A program made the position numbers and the translations under genes. Under the pieces are notes generated by a model. It searched no databases, was not told the origin of the DNA, and saw only the letters and a program-made list of their open reading frames with translations. This document shows, in pieces, positions 15,217 through 25,141 of a DNA stretch of 64,000 nt (positions are counted from its first letter, which is position 1; each line of letters begins with the position of its first letter). Source of the DNA: Streptomyces drozdowiczii (GTDB taxonomy: Bacteria; Actinomycetota; Actinomycetes; Streptomycetales; Streptomycetaceae); NCBI RefSeq assembly GCF_026167665.1, contig NZ_CP098740.1, forward strand, positions 4,216,001-4,280,000. The letters are read 5' to 3'.

Positions 15217-16875
15217 ATGTCAGGACCCCGCCCCGTACGGGCGCCGCGCGGTACGGAATTGACCGCCCTGGGATGGCAGCAGGAAGCCGCCCTGCGGATG
15301 CTCCAGAACAACCTCGACCCCGAGGTCGCCGAGCACCCCGACAAGCTCGTCGTCTACGGCGGCACCGGCAAGGCGGCCCGCGACTGGCGCTCCTTCGACG
15401 CGATGGTCCGTACGCTGCGCACGCTCAAGCAGGACGAGACGATGCTCGTCCAGTCCGGGCGGCCGGTCGGCGTCATGCAGACGCACGAGTGGGCGCCGCG
15501 CGTCCTGATCGCCAACTCCAACCTGGTCGGCGACTGGGCGAACTGGGAGGAGTTCCGCCGCCTGGAGGCGCTCGGGCTCACCATGTACGGCCAGATGACC
15601 GCCGGTTCCTGGATCTACATCGGCACCCAGGGCATCCTCCAGGGCACGTACGAGACCTTCGCCGCCGTCGCCGCCAAGAAGTTCGGCGGCTCGCTGGCCG
15701 GCACGATCACCCTGACCGCCGGGCTCGGCGGCATGGGCGGCGCCCAGCCGCTCGCCGTGACCATGAACGACGGCGTCGCGATCTGCATCGACTGCGACCC
15801 GCGCGCCATCGAGCGCCGCATCGAGCACCGCTACCTGGACGTGAAGGCCGACTCCCTGGAGCACGCCCTCCAGCTCGCCGTCGAGGCGCGGGATGCCCGC
15901 CGCCCGCTCTCCATCGGCCTCCTCGGCAACGCGGCGGAGCTGCTGCCCCGGATGCTCGCCGAGGGCGCCCCCATCGACATCGTCACCGACCAGACCAGCG
16001 CACACGACCCGCTGGCCTACCTGCCGGTCGGCGTCGACTTCGACGACATGGCCTCGTACGCCGCCGAGAAGCCCGCCGACTTCACCGGCCGCGCCCGCGA
16101 GTCGATGGCCCGGCACGTCGAGGCGATGGTCGGCTTCATGGACGCCGGCGCGGAGGTCTTCGACTACGGCAACTCGATCCGGGGCGAGGCGCAGCTCGCC
16201 GGATACGCGCGCGCCTTCGACTTCCCCGGCTTCGTCCCCGCCTACATCCGGCCGCTGTTCTGCGAGGGGAAGGGACCGTTCCGCTGGGCGGCCCTGTCCG
16301 GCGAGGCGTCCGACATCCACAAGACGGACAAGGCGCTGCTCGAACTCTTCCCGGAGAACGAGTCCCTGCACCGCTGGATCAGGATGGCCGGCGAGCGCGT
16401 CCACTTCCAGGGCCTGCCCGCCCGCATCTGCTGGCTCGGCTACGGCGAACGCGACCGGGCCGGCGAGCGCTTCAACGACATGGTGGCGAGCGGCGAGCTC
16501 GCGGCGCCGCTGGCGATCGGGCGCGACCACCTGGACTGCGGGTCCGTGGCCTCCCCGTACCGCGAGACCGAGGCCATGCTCGACGGCTCCGACGCGATCG
16601 CGGACTGGCCGCTGCTGAACGCCATGGTCAACGTGGCGTCGGGCGCGTCCTGGGTCTCCCTCCACCACGGCGGCGGGGTCGGCATGGGCCGGTCCATCCA
16701 CGCCGGACAGGTGACCGTCGCGGACGGCACGCCGCTGGCCGGCGAGAAGATCCGGCGGGTGCTGACGAACGACCCGGGCATGGGCGTGATCCGGCACGTT
16801 GACGCGGGGTACGACATCGCGGACGCGGTGGCTTCGGACAAGGGCGTGCGGGTGCCGATGCGGGAGGACGCGTGA
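15217..16875 (+). CDS. hutU: Urocanate hydratase
   Basis: 552 residues, full length. It converts urocanate to imidazolonepropionate, the second step of histidine degradation, using tightly bound NAD+. The family signature is complete: [11 protein letters not shown] near 47-57, the NAD-binding [16 protein letters not shown] near 170-185, and the region around the essential cysteine, [16 protein letters not shown] near 398-413. GAGGAGG lies upstream of ATG 15217. It is the first gene of a hut operon whose following starts overlap preceding stops. Histidase (hutH) is absent here; in Streptomyces it is known to be encoded elsewhere. Confidence 0.97.
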   Translation: MSGPRPVRAPRGTELTALGWQQEAALRMLQNNLDPEVAEHPDKLVVYGGTGKAARDWRSFDAMVRTLRTLKQDETMLVQSGRPVGVMQTHEWAPRVLIANSNLVGDWANWEEFRRLEALGLTMYGQMTAGSWIYIGTQGILQGTYETFAAVAAKKFGGSLAGTITLTAGLGGMGGAQPLAVTMNDGVAICIDCDPRAIERRIEHRYLDVKADSLEHALQLAVEARDARRPLSIGLLGNAAELLPRMLAEGAPIDIVTDQTSAHDPLAYLPVGVDFDDMASYAAEKPADFTGRARESMARHVEAMVGFMDAGAEVFDYGNSIRGEAQLAGYARAFDFPGFVPAYIRPLFCEGKGPFRWAALSGEASDIHKTDKALLELFPENESLHRWIRMAGERVHFQGLPARICWLGYGERDRAGERFNDMVASGELAAPLAIGRDHLDCGSVASPYRETEAMLDGSDAIADWPLLNAMVNVASGASWVSLHHGGGVGMGRSIHAGQVTVADGTPLAGEKIRRVLTNDPGMGVIRHVDAGYDIADAVASDKGVRVPMREDA

Positions 16876-18125
16876 CGGCCGGGCGGCCGGCCGGGGGAGC
16901 CTCCTTCCAAGCCATGTGGGCCGAGCTCGCGCCCATCGGGCGGCACGCCGGCAGCGGAGGGTATCGGCGGTACGCGTGGACCGGGGCCGATGGCGATTGC
17001 CGGGAGTGGTTCCGGGCGCAGGCCGAGGCTCGGGGGCTGGCCGTCGAGGTCGACCGGAACGGCAACCAGTGGGCCTGGCTCGGGGACCCGCTCGCCGGGG
17101 ACGCCGTCGTCACCGGCTCGCACCTCGACTCCGTGCCCGACGGCGGCGCCTTCGACGGGCCGCTCGGCGTCGTCTCCTCGTTCGCCGCGCTCGATGAACT
17201 CCGCCGCAGGGGAGTGGAGTTCACCAAGCCGCTGGCCATCACCAACTTCGGTGACGAGGAGGGCGCCCGGTTCGGCCTCGCCTGCGTCGGCTCCCGGCTC
17301 GCCGCGGGGCAGCTGACCGTCGAGGCCGCGCACCGGCTGCGCGACGCGGACGGCGTCACCCTCCCGCAGGCCATGGCCGCCGCCGGACACGACCCCGACG
17401 CCATCGGCCCCGACCCCGAACGGCTCGCCCGGATCGGCGCCTTCGTGGAGCTCCACGTCGAGCAGGGCCGCGCCCTCGACCTCACCGGCGACCCCGTCGG
17501 CATCGCCTCCGCGATCTGGCCGCACGGGCGCTGGCGGTTCGACTTCCGGGGCGAGGCCAACCACGCGGGCACCACCCGGCTCGCCGACCGCCGGGACCCG
17601 ATGCTCACGTACGCCGAGACCGTCATCGCCGCCCGGCGGGAGGCGGAACTCGCGGGCGCCCTCGCCACCTTCGGCAAGGTCGCCGTCGAGCCCAACGGGG
17701 TCAACGCGATCCCGTCCCTCGTGCGCGGCTGGCTCGACTCGCGCGCCGCCGACCAGGACACCCTGGACACGGTCGTCGCCGCCGTCGAGCGCGCCGCCCG
17801 GGAGCACGCGGAGCGGGCCGGCATCGACCTGGACGTCGTCCGGGAGTCGTTCACGCCCGTGGTCGAGTTCGGGCACGCCCTGCGCGACGAGCTGTCCACC
17901 CTGCTCAAGGGCTCCGCCCACGGCACCGGCCGCCCGGTCCCCGTGCTCGGCACCGGCGCCGGGCACGACGCGGGTATTTTGTCCGCTTCGGTCCCGACCG
18001 CCATGCTGTTCGTACGGAACCCGACCGGGATCTCGCACTCGCCGGCCGAGCACGCCGCCGAGGACGACTGCGTGGCCGGGGTCATCGCACTCGCCGACGT
18101 ACTGGAAGGTCTCGCGTGCCGCTGA
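16872..18125 (+). CDS. M20-family amidohydrolase, candidate N-formylglutamate deformylase
   Basis: 417 residues of the M20 N-carbamoyl-L-amino acid hydrolase / allantoate amidohydrolase type. Zinc ligands are visible: His84 and Asp95 in [15 protein letters not shown], the acidic pair in [10 protein letters not shown] (129-130), and a His in GTGAGHDAG near the C-terminus. GTG 16872 overlaps the hutU stop (GTGA). Streptomyces are known to degrade formiminoglutamate by deimination and then N-formylglutamate hydrolysis. HutF is encoded next, but no canonical HutG is present, so this enzyme most likely removes the formyl group. Standard annotation as allantoate amidohydrolase is probably misleading here. 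Confidence 0.85.
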   Translation: MTAGRPAGGASFQAMWAELAPIGRHAGSGGYRRYAWTGADGDCREWFRAQAEARGLAVEVDRNGNQWAWLGDPLAGDAVVTGSHLDSVPDGGAFDGPLGVVSSFAALDELRRRGVEFTKPLAITNFGDEEGARFGLACVGSRLAAGQLTVEAAHRLRDADGVTLPQAMAAAGHDPDAIGPDPERLARIGAFVELHVEQGRALDLTGDPVGIASAIWPHGRWRFDFRGEANHAGTTRLADRRDPMLTYAETVIAARREAELAGALATFGKVAVEPNGVNAIPSLVRGWLDSRAADQDTLDTVVAAVERAAREHAERAGIDLDVVRESFTPVVEFGHALRDELSTLLKGSAHGTGRPVPVLGTGAGHDAGILSASVPTAMLFVRNPTGISHSPAEHAAEDDCVAGVIALADVLEGLACR

Positions 18126-19501
18126 CGACGGAGGCGACGGGCACACCCGTCACCGAGACGTACTGGCTGTCCCACGCCTGGCTCGGCACCCATGTCGAGC
18201 CGGGCGTCGCCCTGGACGTGTCCGACGGGCGCATCGCCCGCGTACGCACCGGAGTGGACGCCCCGCCGCCCGGCGCCACCGCGCTGCGCGGGCTCACCCT
18301 GCCCGGCCTGGCCAACACCCACTCGCACGCCTTCCACCGCGCCCTGCGCTCCACCGTCCAGGTCGGCTCGGGCACCTTCTGGACCTGGCGCGAGACCATG
18401 TACCAGGTGGCGTCCCGGCTCACGCCCGACACCTATTACGCGCTCGCCCGCGCCGTGTACGCGGAGATGGCGCTCGCGGGCATCACCGCGGTCGGCGAAT
18501 TCCACTATCTGCACCACGCGCCCGGCGGCACGCCCTACGACAACCCCAACGCCATGGGCGAGGCCCTGATCGCGGCCGCCCGCGCGGCCGGCATCCGGAT
18601 CACCCTGCTCGACACCGCCTACCTCTCCGCCGGATTCGGCTCCGGGCCCGACGACTACCGCGAGCCCGACCGGCACCAGGCACGCTTCAGCGACGGGACC
18701 GCCGACGCCTGGGCCGAACGCGCCGCCCTCCTCAAGGGCGACGACCACACGGTCATCGGCGCCGCCGTCCACTCCGTGCGGGCGGTCCCGGCCGGTCAGC
18801 TCTCCACCGTCGCCCGCTGGGCCGAGGAACGCCAGGCCCCCCTGCACGTCCACCTCTCCGAGCAGACCGCCGAGAACGACGCCTGCCTCGCCGCCCACGG
18901 ACGCACCCCGGCCCGGCTCCTCGCCGACCACGGCGTCCTCGGACTCCGCACCACCGGCGTCCACAACACCCACCTCACCGACGAGGACATCGCCCTCATC
19001 GGCTCGACGGGCACCGGCACCTGCATGTGCCCGACCACCGAACGGGACCTCGCCGACGGCATCGGCCCCGCGGCCGCCCTCCAGCACGCCGGATCCCCGC
19101 TCTCGCTCGGCAGCGACAGCCACGCGGTGATCGACCTCTTCGAGGAGGCCCGCGCGATGGAGCTGAACGAGCGGCTGCGCACCCGCAGGCGCGGCCACTG
19201 GACGGCCGCCGCCCTGCTGCGCGCCGCCTCCGCCGACGGCCACGCCGCGCTCGGCCGACCCGACGCGGGCGTCCTCGAACCGGGCGCCCCCGCCGACCTG
19301 GTGACGATCGCGCTCGACTCCGTCAGGACGGCGGGACCGGTGCCACGACTGGCAGCGGAGACCGCCGTATTCGCCGCCTCCGCGGCGGACGTCCGCCACA
19401 CCGTGGTGGCGGGGCGCCACCTCGTACGCGACGGACGGCACACGCTGGTGGACGACGTCCCGCGAGCACTCGCCCAGGCCATCGGCGCGCTGCGCCACTG
19501 A
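18116..19501 (+). CDS. hutF: Formimidoylglutamate deiminase
   Basis: 461 residues of the amidohydrolase superfamily. The metal-binding HxH is His69/His71 in [15 protein letters not shown]. Later ligands are in PLHVHLSEQ and in [11 protein letters not shown] (the metal-binding Asp). The overall pattern, with FWTWRETMY and FHYLHH, is that of HutF, which hydrolyses N-formimino-L-glutamate to N-formyl-L-glutamate and ammonia. GTG 18116 overlaps the end of the M20 gene by 10 bp. The gene order hutU-M20-hutF-hutI supports the deiminase/deformylase route over the direct formiminoglutamase route. Confidence 0.93.
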   Translation: MPLTTEATGTPVTETYWLSHAWLGTHVEPGVALDVSDGRIARVRTGVDAPPPGATALRGLTLPGLANTHSHAFHRALRSTVQVGSGTFWTWRETMYQVASRLTPDTYYALARAVYAEMALAGITAVGEFHYLHHAPGGTPYDNPNAMGEALIAAARAAGIRITLLDTAYLSAGFGSGPDDYREPDRHQARFSDGTADAWAERAALLKGDDHTVIGAAVHSVRAVPAGQLSTVARWAEERQAPLHVHLSEQTAENDACLAAHGRTPARLLADHGVLGLRTTGVHNTHLTDEDIALIGSTGTGTCMCPTTERDLADGIGPAAALQHAGSPLSLGSDSHAVIDLFEEARAMELNERLRTRRRGHWTAAALLRAASADGHAALGRPDAGVLEPGAPADLVTIALDSVRTAGPVPRLAAETAVFAASAADVRHTVVAGRHLVRDGRHTLVDDVPRALAQAIGALRH

Positions 19502-19554
19502 GCGGCACCCCGGCGACCACACCCCGGCTCCCACGCAAGGAGAGCAGCCCCCCG

Positions 19555-20727
19555 ATGACGACGACCGCCATCACCCACATCTCCGCACTGGTCACCAACG
19601 ACCCCTCCCTCGGCGACGAGTCCCCCCTCGGACTGATCCAGGACGCGGCCGTCGTCATCGAGGGCGACCGCGTCGTCTGGACCGGTGCGTCCAGCAAAGC
19701 ACCCGCCACTGACAACGCCGTCGACGCGGGCGGCCGGGCGGTGATCCCCGGCTTCGTGGACTCCCACTCCCACCTGGTCTTCGCGGGCGACCGCACCCAG
19801 GAGTTCAACGCCCGGATGTCCGGCCGCCCCTACAGCGCCGGCGGCATCCGCACCACCGTCGCCGCCACCCGCGCCGCCACCGACGAACAGCTCTCCGCCA
19901 ACGTCGCCCGCTACCTCGCCGAGGCGCTGCGCCAGGGCACCACCACCTTCGAGACCAAGTCCGGCTACGGCCTCACCGTCGAGGACGAGGCCCGCGCCCT
20001 GCGCGTCGCCGCCCGCCACACCGACGAGGTCACCTTCCTCGGCGCCCACATCGTCTCCCCGGACTACGCCGACGACCCCGCCGGATACGTGGACCTGGTC
20101 ACCGGACCGATGCTCGACGCCTGCGCCCCGTACGCCCGCTGGATCGACGTCTTCTGCGAGCGCGGCGCCTTCGACGGCGACCAGGCGCGGGCGATCCTCA
20201 CCGCCGGCCGCGCCCGGGGCCTGCACCCCCGGGTCCACGCCAACCAGCTCGGCCACGGGCCCGGCGTCCAGCTGGCCGTGGAACTGGACGCCGCGTCCGC
20301 CGACCACTGCACCCACCTCACCGACGCGGACGTCGACGCCCTCGCCCAGTCGGAGACCGTCGCGACGCTGCTGCCCGGCGCCGAGTTCTCCACCCGCGCC
20401 CCCTGGCCGGACGCCCGCCGGCTGCTCGACGCGGGCGCGACCGTCGCCCTGTCCACGGACTGCAACCCGGGCTCCTCGTTCACCTCGTCCCTGCCGTTCT
20501 GCGTCGCCCTCGCCGTACGGGACATGGGCATGACCCCGGACGAAGCCCTCTGGGCCGCCACGGCGGGCGGCGCGGCCGCCCTGCGGCGGAAGGACGTCGG
20601 CCGCCTCGCCCCGGGCGCCCGCGCCGACCTGGTGGTCCTGGACGCGCCCAGCCACGTCCACCTCGCGTACCGGCCGGGCGTGCCGCTCGTCCACGAGGTC
20701 TGGCGCGCCGGCGCACGCGTGGTCTGA
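19555..20727 (+). CDS. hutI: Imidazolonepropionase
   Basis: 390 residues. It opens imidazolone-5-propionate to N-formimino-L-glutamate, the third step of histidine degradation. The metal-binding His71 and His73 are in [13 protein letters not shown], with substrate-binding motifs [10 protein letters not shown] and VHANQLG and the catalytic-site [12 protein letters not shown] 19555 has AAGGAGAG 9-10 nt upstream, so it can be translated independently of hutF (53 bp earlier). It is the last gene of the hut operon, followed by a strong hairpin. Confidence 0.96.
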   Translation: MTTTAITHISALVTNDPSLGDESPLGLIQDAAVVIEGDRVVWTGASSKAPATDNAVDAGGRAVIPGFVDSHSHLVFAGDRTQEFNARMSGRPYSAGGIRTTVAATRAATDEQLSANVARYLAEALRQGTTTFETKSGYGLTVEDEARALRVAARHTDEVTFLGAHIVSPDYADDPAGYVDLVTGPMLDACAPYARWIDVFCERGAFDGDQARAILTAGRARGLHPRVHANQLGHGPGVQLAVELDAASADHCTHLTDADVDALAQSETVATLLPGAEFSTRAPWPDARRLLDAGATVALSTDCNPGSSFTSSLPFCVALAVRDMGMTPDEALWAATAGGAAALRRKDVGRLAPGARADLVVLDAPSHVHLAYRPGVPLVHEVWRAGARVV

Positions 20728-20751
20728 CCCGGGCGGCGCCCCGGAACGCGG

Positions 20752-20781
20752 AAGGACCTGCCCCGTCCGGGGCAGGTCCTT
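20752..20781. terminator. Hairpin terminator between hutI and sigI
   Basis: AAGGACCTGCCCC (20752-20764) and GGGGCAGGTCCTT (20769-20781) form a perfect 13-bp stem with a 4-nt loop. It lies between convergent genes and probably stops transcription from both sides. Confidence 0.9.
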
Positions 20782-20815
20782 TCCGGCTGTCCGCGCACGG
20801 GGCGCGGGAGACGGC

Positions 20816-21712
20816 TCACTCGTCCAGCGTCAGACCCTTGCGGAGCTTGACCAGGGTGCGCGACAGCAGCCGCGAGACGTGCATCTGCGAGATGCCCAGC
20901 TCCTCGCCGATCTCCGACTGCGTCATGTTGGCGACGAACCGGAGCGAGAGGATCTGGCGGTCGCGGCCCGGCAGCGAGGCGATGAGCGGCTTCAGGGACT
21001 CGACGTACTCGATGCCTTCGAGCCCGTGGTCCTCGTAGCCGATCCGGTCGGCCAGCGCGCCCTCGTGCTCGTCCTCCTCGGGCTTGGCGTCGAGCGAGCT
21101 CGCGGTGTACGCGTTGCTCGCGGCCATGCCCTCCACGACCTCGTCACGGGTGAGGCCGAGGCGGTCGGCGAGCTCGCCCACGGTGGGCGCCCGGTCGAGC
21201 TGCTGGGCGAGCTCGTCGCCCGCCTTGGCCAGGTCGAGCCGCAGCTCCTGCAGGCGGCGCGGGACGCGCACGGACCAGCTGGTGTCGCGGAAGAAACGCT
21301 TGATCTCGCCGACGATGGTCGGCATCGCGAAAGTCGGGAACTCGACGCCCCGGCTCAGCTCGAAGCGGTCGATCGCCTTGATCAGGCCGATCGTGCCGAC
21401 CTGGACGATGTCCTCCATCGGCTCGCTGCGGGAGCGGAAGCGGGACGCGGCGAACTTGACCAGGGCCAGGTTCAGCTCGACGAGGGTGTTGCGTACGTAG
21501 GCGTACTCCGGCGTGCCCTCTTCGAGGGTCTCCAGCCGGGTGAAGAGCGTCTTCGACAGGGCCCTGGCGTCCAGCGCCCCCACCTCGGTGTAGGGCGGGA
21601 TCTCGGGAAGTCCCTCGAGTCCGTCGAGCGCTTCGGTGGGTGATTCGGTCTGTCCCTGAGGACATGCCGACGGCGCGTTGTGGGTACGCGGTACGTCGAG
21701 CCGGGGTGACAT
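20816..21712 (-). CDS. sigI: SigB/F/G-family stress sigma factor SigI
   Basis: 298 residues. It has the SigB/SigF-type layout: region 2 (ASRFRSRSEPMEDIVQVG, IGLIKAIDRFELSRGVEF), region 3 (LQELRLDLAKAGDELAQ) and region 4 (LPGRDRQILSLRFVANMTQS then EIGEELGISQMHVSRLLSR). ATG 21712 (MSPRLDVP) has GGAGGAGA just upstream; the upstream extension lacks a signal. The divergent anti-sigma antagonist and anti-sigma factor identify it as the homologue of S. coelicolor SigI (SCO3068), an osmotic/heat-stress sigma factor controlled by ArsI and PrsI. Its own promoter may be in the divergent region; GGGTAAGGGTAG on the minus strand (21825-21814) resembles a SigB-type -10 but without a clear -35. Confidence 0.92.
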   Translation of the reverse strand: MSPRLDVPRTHNAPSACPQGQTESPTEALDGLEGLPEIPPYTEVGALDARALSKTLFTRLETLEEGTPEYAYVRNTLVELNLALVKFAASRFRSRSEPMEDIVQVGTIGLIKAIDRFELSRGVEFPTFAMPTIVGEIKRFFRDTSWSVRVPRRLQELRLDLAKAGDELAQQLDRAPTVGELADRLGLTRDEVVEGMAASNAYTASSLDAKPEEDEHEGALADRIGYEDHGLEGIEYVESLKPLIASLPGRDRQILSLRFVANMTQSEIGEELGISQMHVSRLLSRTLVKLRKGLTLDE

Positions 21713-21998
21713 GCGGTCTCCTCCATCGTTCTCGGCATATGGCTGCCGATGCCCATACGTGTTCCTGCGGTGAAGCGGCGCCTCCGAAGCCGGTCGCGTT
21801 TTTTGGGGTCCCTCTACCCTTACCCGCTCGCCATGACTCGGTACAACCTCCAAATGCCCGGCTATGTCCGCTTTGTTGAGGTCTCCGGCTTCCGCGTGGC
21901 GCACGGAACGCGTACTGTTCCAAGAACATCAGTGACAGCTGTGCACGCATCCGCATGTGCGGGATGCGGACAGTGACGAGCGGTGAAGAGGGTCGGGA

Positions 21999-22367
21999 AT
22001 GGACCGCGGGACGGTCGGCAGTGCGAACCGGGGTCGGCTACAGGTCGAGGCCCGGACCGAGGGGCGCAGCGAGGTGGTGACGCCCGTGGGTGAGCTCGAT
22101 CACCACACGGCGGATCTGCTGCGCGAGCCGCTGGAGAGCGCGGTCGAACAGGGGCGTGCGCGCCTGGTGGTCGACTGCTCGCGACTCGACTTCTGTGATT
22201 CCACCGGGCTGAACGTGCTGCTCGGTGCCCGCCTCAAGGCGGAGGAAGCCGGGGGAGGGGTTCATTTGGCGGCGATGCAGCCCATGGTGGCGCGGGTCTT
22301 CGAGATCACGGGGGCCGAGGCGGTATTCACCGTCCACGCCTCCCTCGCCGAGGCCCTGGAGACCTGA
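21999..22367 (+). CDS. arsI: STAS-domain anti-sigma factor antagonist ArsI
   Basis: 122 residues, a single STAS domain. DFCDSTGLNVLL contains the phosphorylatable Ser68, which the anti-sigma kinase modifies in the SpoIIAA/RsbV cycle. In the unphosphorylated form it should bind PrsI and free SigI. ATG 21999 is preceded by GAAGAGGGTCGGGA. It is divergent from sigI and 256 bp upstream of prsI. The gene order matches prsI-arsI-sigI of S. coelicolor as I recall it. Confidence 0.9.
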   Translation: MDRGTVGSANRGRLQVEARTEGRSEVVTPVGELDHHTADLLREPLESAVEQGRARLVVDCSRLDFCDSTGLNVLLGARLKAEEAGGGVHLAAMQPMVARVFEITGAEAVFTVHASLAEALET

Positions 22368-22557
22368 CCGGGTCGCCCTCCGGCGGCCCCGTCGGCCTCG
22401 TCCGTCGCGTGAGTTTCGCGATCCGCGAAGCGGTAGGGGGTGTCGACGCGGTTCGGCCGGGCAGGAGATCTTCCGGCGAGCCCGGGCGGCCTGGCCCTCA
22501 GTGCCTGTGCGGTTCCTGTATCAGTGTCCGTATCGGTATTCGCATCGGTATGTGTAG

Positions 22558-22592
22558 TCGTATCTGTTCAATGGTTCGTATCTGTCCAATGG
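22558..22592. repeat. 17-bp tandem repeat, period 18, upstream of prsI
   Basis: TCGTATCTGTTCAATGG (22558-22574) and TCGTATCTGTCCAATGG (22576-22592) differ at one base. They lie 32 bp before prsI in an unusually T-rich stretch (about 22510-22592) that also repeats ATCGGTAT. It could be part of the prsI promoter or a protein-binding site. Confidence 0.7.
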
Positions 22593-22623
22593 CGACATGG
22601 TGGATCGGTGAGGTGAAGCGCTG

Positions 22624-23133
22624 ATGAGCACCACCCGGCAGCATCCGCCGGGCGACCTCGGCCGCGAGCCGGAGGGCGCGGGCGTTTCCTCCGCCGAGCC
22701 CGTCCGGCCGACGGAGGCCGCCGAGCGGCAGTGGCGCACGCTGTCGTTGCGGGAGGCCACCGGCATCGTGCCGACGGCCCGTGATTTCGCCCGCGAGGCG
22801 CTCCGCGACTGGGGCTGGCTCCCCGCGGCCGGCGCCGACCGCCGCGCCGCCGCGGAGGACTTCCTGCTGGTCGTCTCCGAACTGGTCACCAACGCGTGCC
22901 TGCACGCGGGCGGCCCCGACGAGATCAGAATCGCCCGCAGCGCCAAGGCGCTCCGCGTGGAGGTCGCCGACGGCGGCGCGGGCCAGCCCCAGCCGCGTAC
23001 GCCGCACCGGGCCGGGCGGCCCGGCGGCCACGGCATGTTCATCGTGCAGCGGCTCTGCCTGGACTGGGGAGTCGTACGGGTGCCGGGCGAGCCCGGCAAG
23101 ACCGTGTGGGCGGAGCTGGCCGCTCCGGCGTAA
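22624..23133 (+). CDS. prsI: Anti-sigma factor kinase PrsI (HATPase)
   Basis: 169 residues. A variable N-terminus of about 35 residues precedes an RsbW/SpoIIAB-like ATPase domain: N-box ELVTNACLHA (86-95), G1 box VADGGAG with Asp116, and G2 box GGHGMFIVQRL. It should bind and inactivate SigI and phosphorylate ArsI on Ser68. ATG 22624 has GAGGTGAAGC upstream. A 256-bp gap with repeats separates it from arsI, so it may have its own promoter. It ends at a strong hairpin shared with the convergent peptide transporter gene. Confidence 0.88.
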   Translation: MSTTRQHPPGDLGREPEGAGVSSAEPVRPTEAAERQWRTLSLREATGIVPTARDFAREALRDWGWLPAAGADRRAAAEDFLLVVSELVTNACLHAGGPDEIRIARSAKALRVEVADGGAGQPQPRTPHRAGRPGGHGMFIVQRLCLDWGVVRVPGEPGKTVWAELAAPA

Positions 23134-23153
23134 CGGCAGTCCCCAGGCGTACG

Positions 23154-23193
23154 GAAGGGGCCCCGCACCGGCGAACCGGTGCGGGGCCCCTTC
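23154..23193. terminator. Strong bidirectional hairpin terminator
   Basis: GAAGGGGCCCCGCACCGG (23154-23171) pairs perfectly with CCGGTGCGGGGCCCCTTC (23176-23193) around a CGAA loop. It lies between prsI and the convergent POT transporter gene. Confidence 0.95.
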
Positions 23194-23219
23194 CCCGTCT
23201 TCCCGTACGGGATACGGAC

Positions 23220-24716
23220 TCAGTGCACGTCGCCCATGTGCTGGGCGACCTTCTTGCGGTACATCCAGATGCCCACACCGGCGATGAGGGCGAGGATCAC
23301 CTCGAAGACGACGGAACCCGTGGTGTTCAGGTCGACGCCGACGGGCGGGGCCGTGAGCAGCCCGGTCAGCGAGTCGCCGGCGGTCACGGCGAGGAACCAC
23401 ACGCCCATCATCTGGGAGCTGTACTTCGCCGGGGCCATCTTCGTGGTGACCGACAGGCCGACCGGCGAGAGGCACAGCTCCGCGACGGTCTGGATGAAGT
23501 AGATCGCCACCAGCCACATCGGGCTGACCTTGCCGCCGTTGGCGGCGGTGTCGATCAGCGGGATGAGGAAGACCGCGAAGGAGATGCCGATCAGCACGAG
23601 GCTGGAGGCGAACTTGACGGCGGTGCTCGGCTCCTTGCCGCGCTTGTTCAGCCACAGCCAGCCCGAGGCGACCACGGGGGCGATCGCCATGATGAAGATC
23701 GGGTTCAGCGACTGGTACCAGGACGTCGGGAAGTGGAAGCCCAGCAGGTGGTTGGTGGTCGAGTTCTCACCGAAGATCGACAGGGTCGAGCCGTTCTGGT
23801 CGTAGATCATCCAGAAGACGGCGGCGACCACGAAGAACCAGATGTAGCCCGACAGCTTGGACTGCTCGGTCGACGTCAGCTCCTTGTCGCGCTTCATGCG
23901 CGCCAGGACGGCGACCGGGATGACCAGGCCGGCGATGCTCAGCGGCACCGTGGACCAGTCGGCGAAGTTGCCGGTGACGGCCATCAGGCCGTAGACGACG
24001 GCCGCGACGATCAGCCAGATCAGGCCCTTGCGCAGGGCGGACTGCTTCTCCTGCTCGGTGGCGGGCGTCGAGACGACGTCGCTCTGCGGGCTCAGGTGGC
24101 GGGTGCCGAGCATGAACTGGGCCAGGCCCAGGGCCATGCCGAGCGCCGCGAGCGCGAAGCCGAAGTGCCAGTTGACGTTCTCGCCGACGGTGCCGATGGT
24201 CAGCGGGGCGAGGAAGGCGCCCACGTTGATGCCGATGTAGAAGAGCGTGAAGCCACCGTCGCGGCGCGGGTCCTCCGGGCCGTCGTAGAGGTGGCCGACC
24301 ATCGTGGAGATGTTCGCCTTCAGCAGCCCGGAACCGAGCGCCACGAGCACCAGGCCCGCGAAGAAGGTCACCGAGTTCGGCACGGCGAGCGTGATGTGGC
24401 CGAGGATGACGACGGCGCCGCCGATGGCGACCGTCTTGCGCGGCCCCCAGAAGCGGTCGGCCATCCAGCCGCCGGGCATGGCGAGCAGGTAGACCATCGC
24501 CATGTAGACCGAGTAGATCGCGGTGGCCGTGGTGGCGTTCATGTGCATGCCGCCGGGCGCGATCAGGTACAGCGGGAGCAGTGCCTTCATGCCGTAGAAG
24601 CTGTAACGCTCCCACATCTCGGTCATGAAGAGCGTGGCCAGGCCCCGGGGGTGGCCGAAGAAGGTCTTCTCGCCACCAACGGTGCTCGACGGGTCCTTCG
24701 TCAGGCTGGACGCCAT
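23220..24716 (-). CDS. POT-family proton-coupled oligopeptide transporter
   Basis: 498 residues with about 14 hydrophobic segments, the usual size for bacterial POT/PTR2 transporters. The proton-coupling E-x-x-E-R motif is EMWERYSFYGM near residue 33-43. The PTR2 signatures are GGWMADRFWG and FYIGINVGAFLAPLTIG. It imports di- and tripeptides with protons across the cytoplasmic membrane. The start is ATG 24716, and the gene stands alone. It is related to the DtpT group. Confidence 0.94.
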   Translation of the reverse strand: MASSLTKDPSSTVGGEKTFFGHPRGLATLFMTEMWERYSFYGMKALLPLYLIAPGGMHMNATTATAIYSVYMAMVYLLAMPGGWMADRFWGPRKTVAIGGAVVILGHITLAVPNSVTFFAGLVLVALGSGLLKANISTMVGHLYDGPEDPRRDGGFTLFYIGINVGAFLAPLTIGTVGENVNWHFGFALAALGMALGLAQFMLGTRHLSPQSDVVSTPATEQEKQSALRKGLIWLIVAAVVYGLMAVTGNFADWSTVPLSIAGLVIPVAVLARMKRDKELTSTEQSKLSGYIWFFVVAAVFWMIYDQNGSTLSIFGENSTTNHLLGFHFPTSWYQSLNPIFIMAIAPVVASGWLWLNKRGKEPSTAVKFASSLVLIGISFAVFLIPLIDTAANGGKVSPMWLVAIYFIQTVAELCLSPVGLSVTTKMAPAKYSSQMMGVWFLAVTAGDSLTGLLTAPPVGVDLNTTGSVVFEVILALIAGVGIWMYRKKVAQHMGDVH

Positions 24717-25141
24717 GATCGATCCTTGTGTGCTCGGGACGCGGCGCCTCGACGAAGCGGGTACGCGCCCGGTGGGGGGAGGCCGGCACCGTCACGGGTA
24801 CGCCCCTCCGCGACGGGATCCACACCCGGAGCGCCTTCATCGGCGGTCCGGGCCCGGCCCACAGGTCATTCACTGAAACTTCCGGGCCGGCGGGTACCGG
24901 CCCCGCACACAAAAGAGACCCTTGGCGCTCAGAGCTGCCCAAAGGTCCTTGAGTAGTGCAATAGGCGTTGAGACACCATACGACACGACAGAGCCCGATA
25001 TGGAAGGACTTGAGAGATGGATCACAGGTCCAGGGGCAACCACACTCGCATATTCGAAGGTCCTACCGGTAACGGCACCCACTCCCGCAGGGCTCTCGGA
25101 TCGCCTCCCTAGCTGTCCGCCGCGCGGACTACCATCAGTGC
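24717..25141. other. Intergenic region between the POT gene and the two-component system
   Basis: 425 bp upstream of both divergent genes. It contains a short inverted repeat, GGGCCGG/CCGGCCC (24884-24890/24897-24903), and an AT-richer stretch (about 24905-25060) that probably holds the POT promoter. The right end carries the leaderless promoter of the response regulator. No convincing coding sequence is seen. Confidence 0.5.
25130..25135 (+). promoter_or_regulatory. -10 element for a leaderless response-regulator mRNA
   Basis: TACCAT ends 6 nt before ATG 25142 and no Shine-Dalgarno sequence is present. This spacing places the transcription start at the A of the start codon. Confidence 0.55.

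Noticed and set aside
16628..19534. A 968-codon minus-strand open frame across the hut genes
   Set aside because: Antisense shadow of hutU, the M20 gene and hutF, all with strong family motifs on the plus strand.
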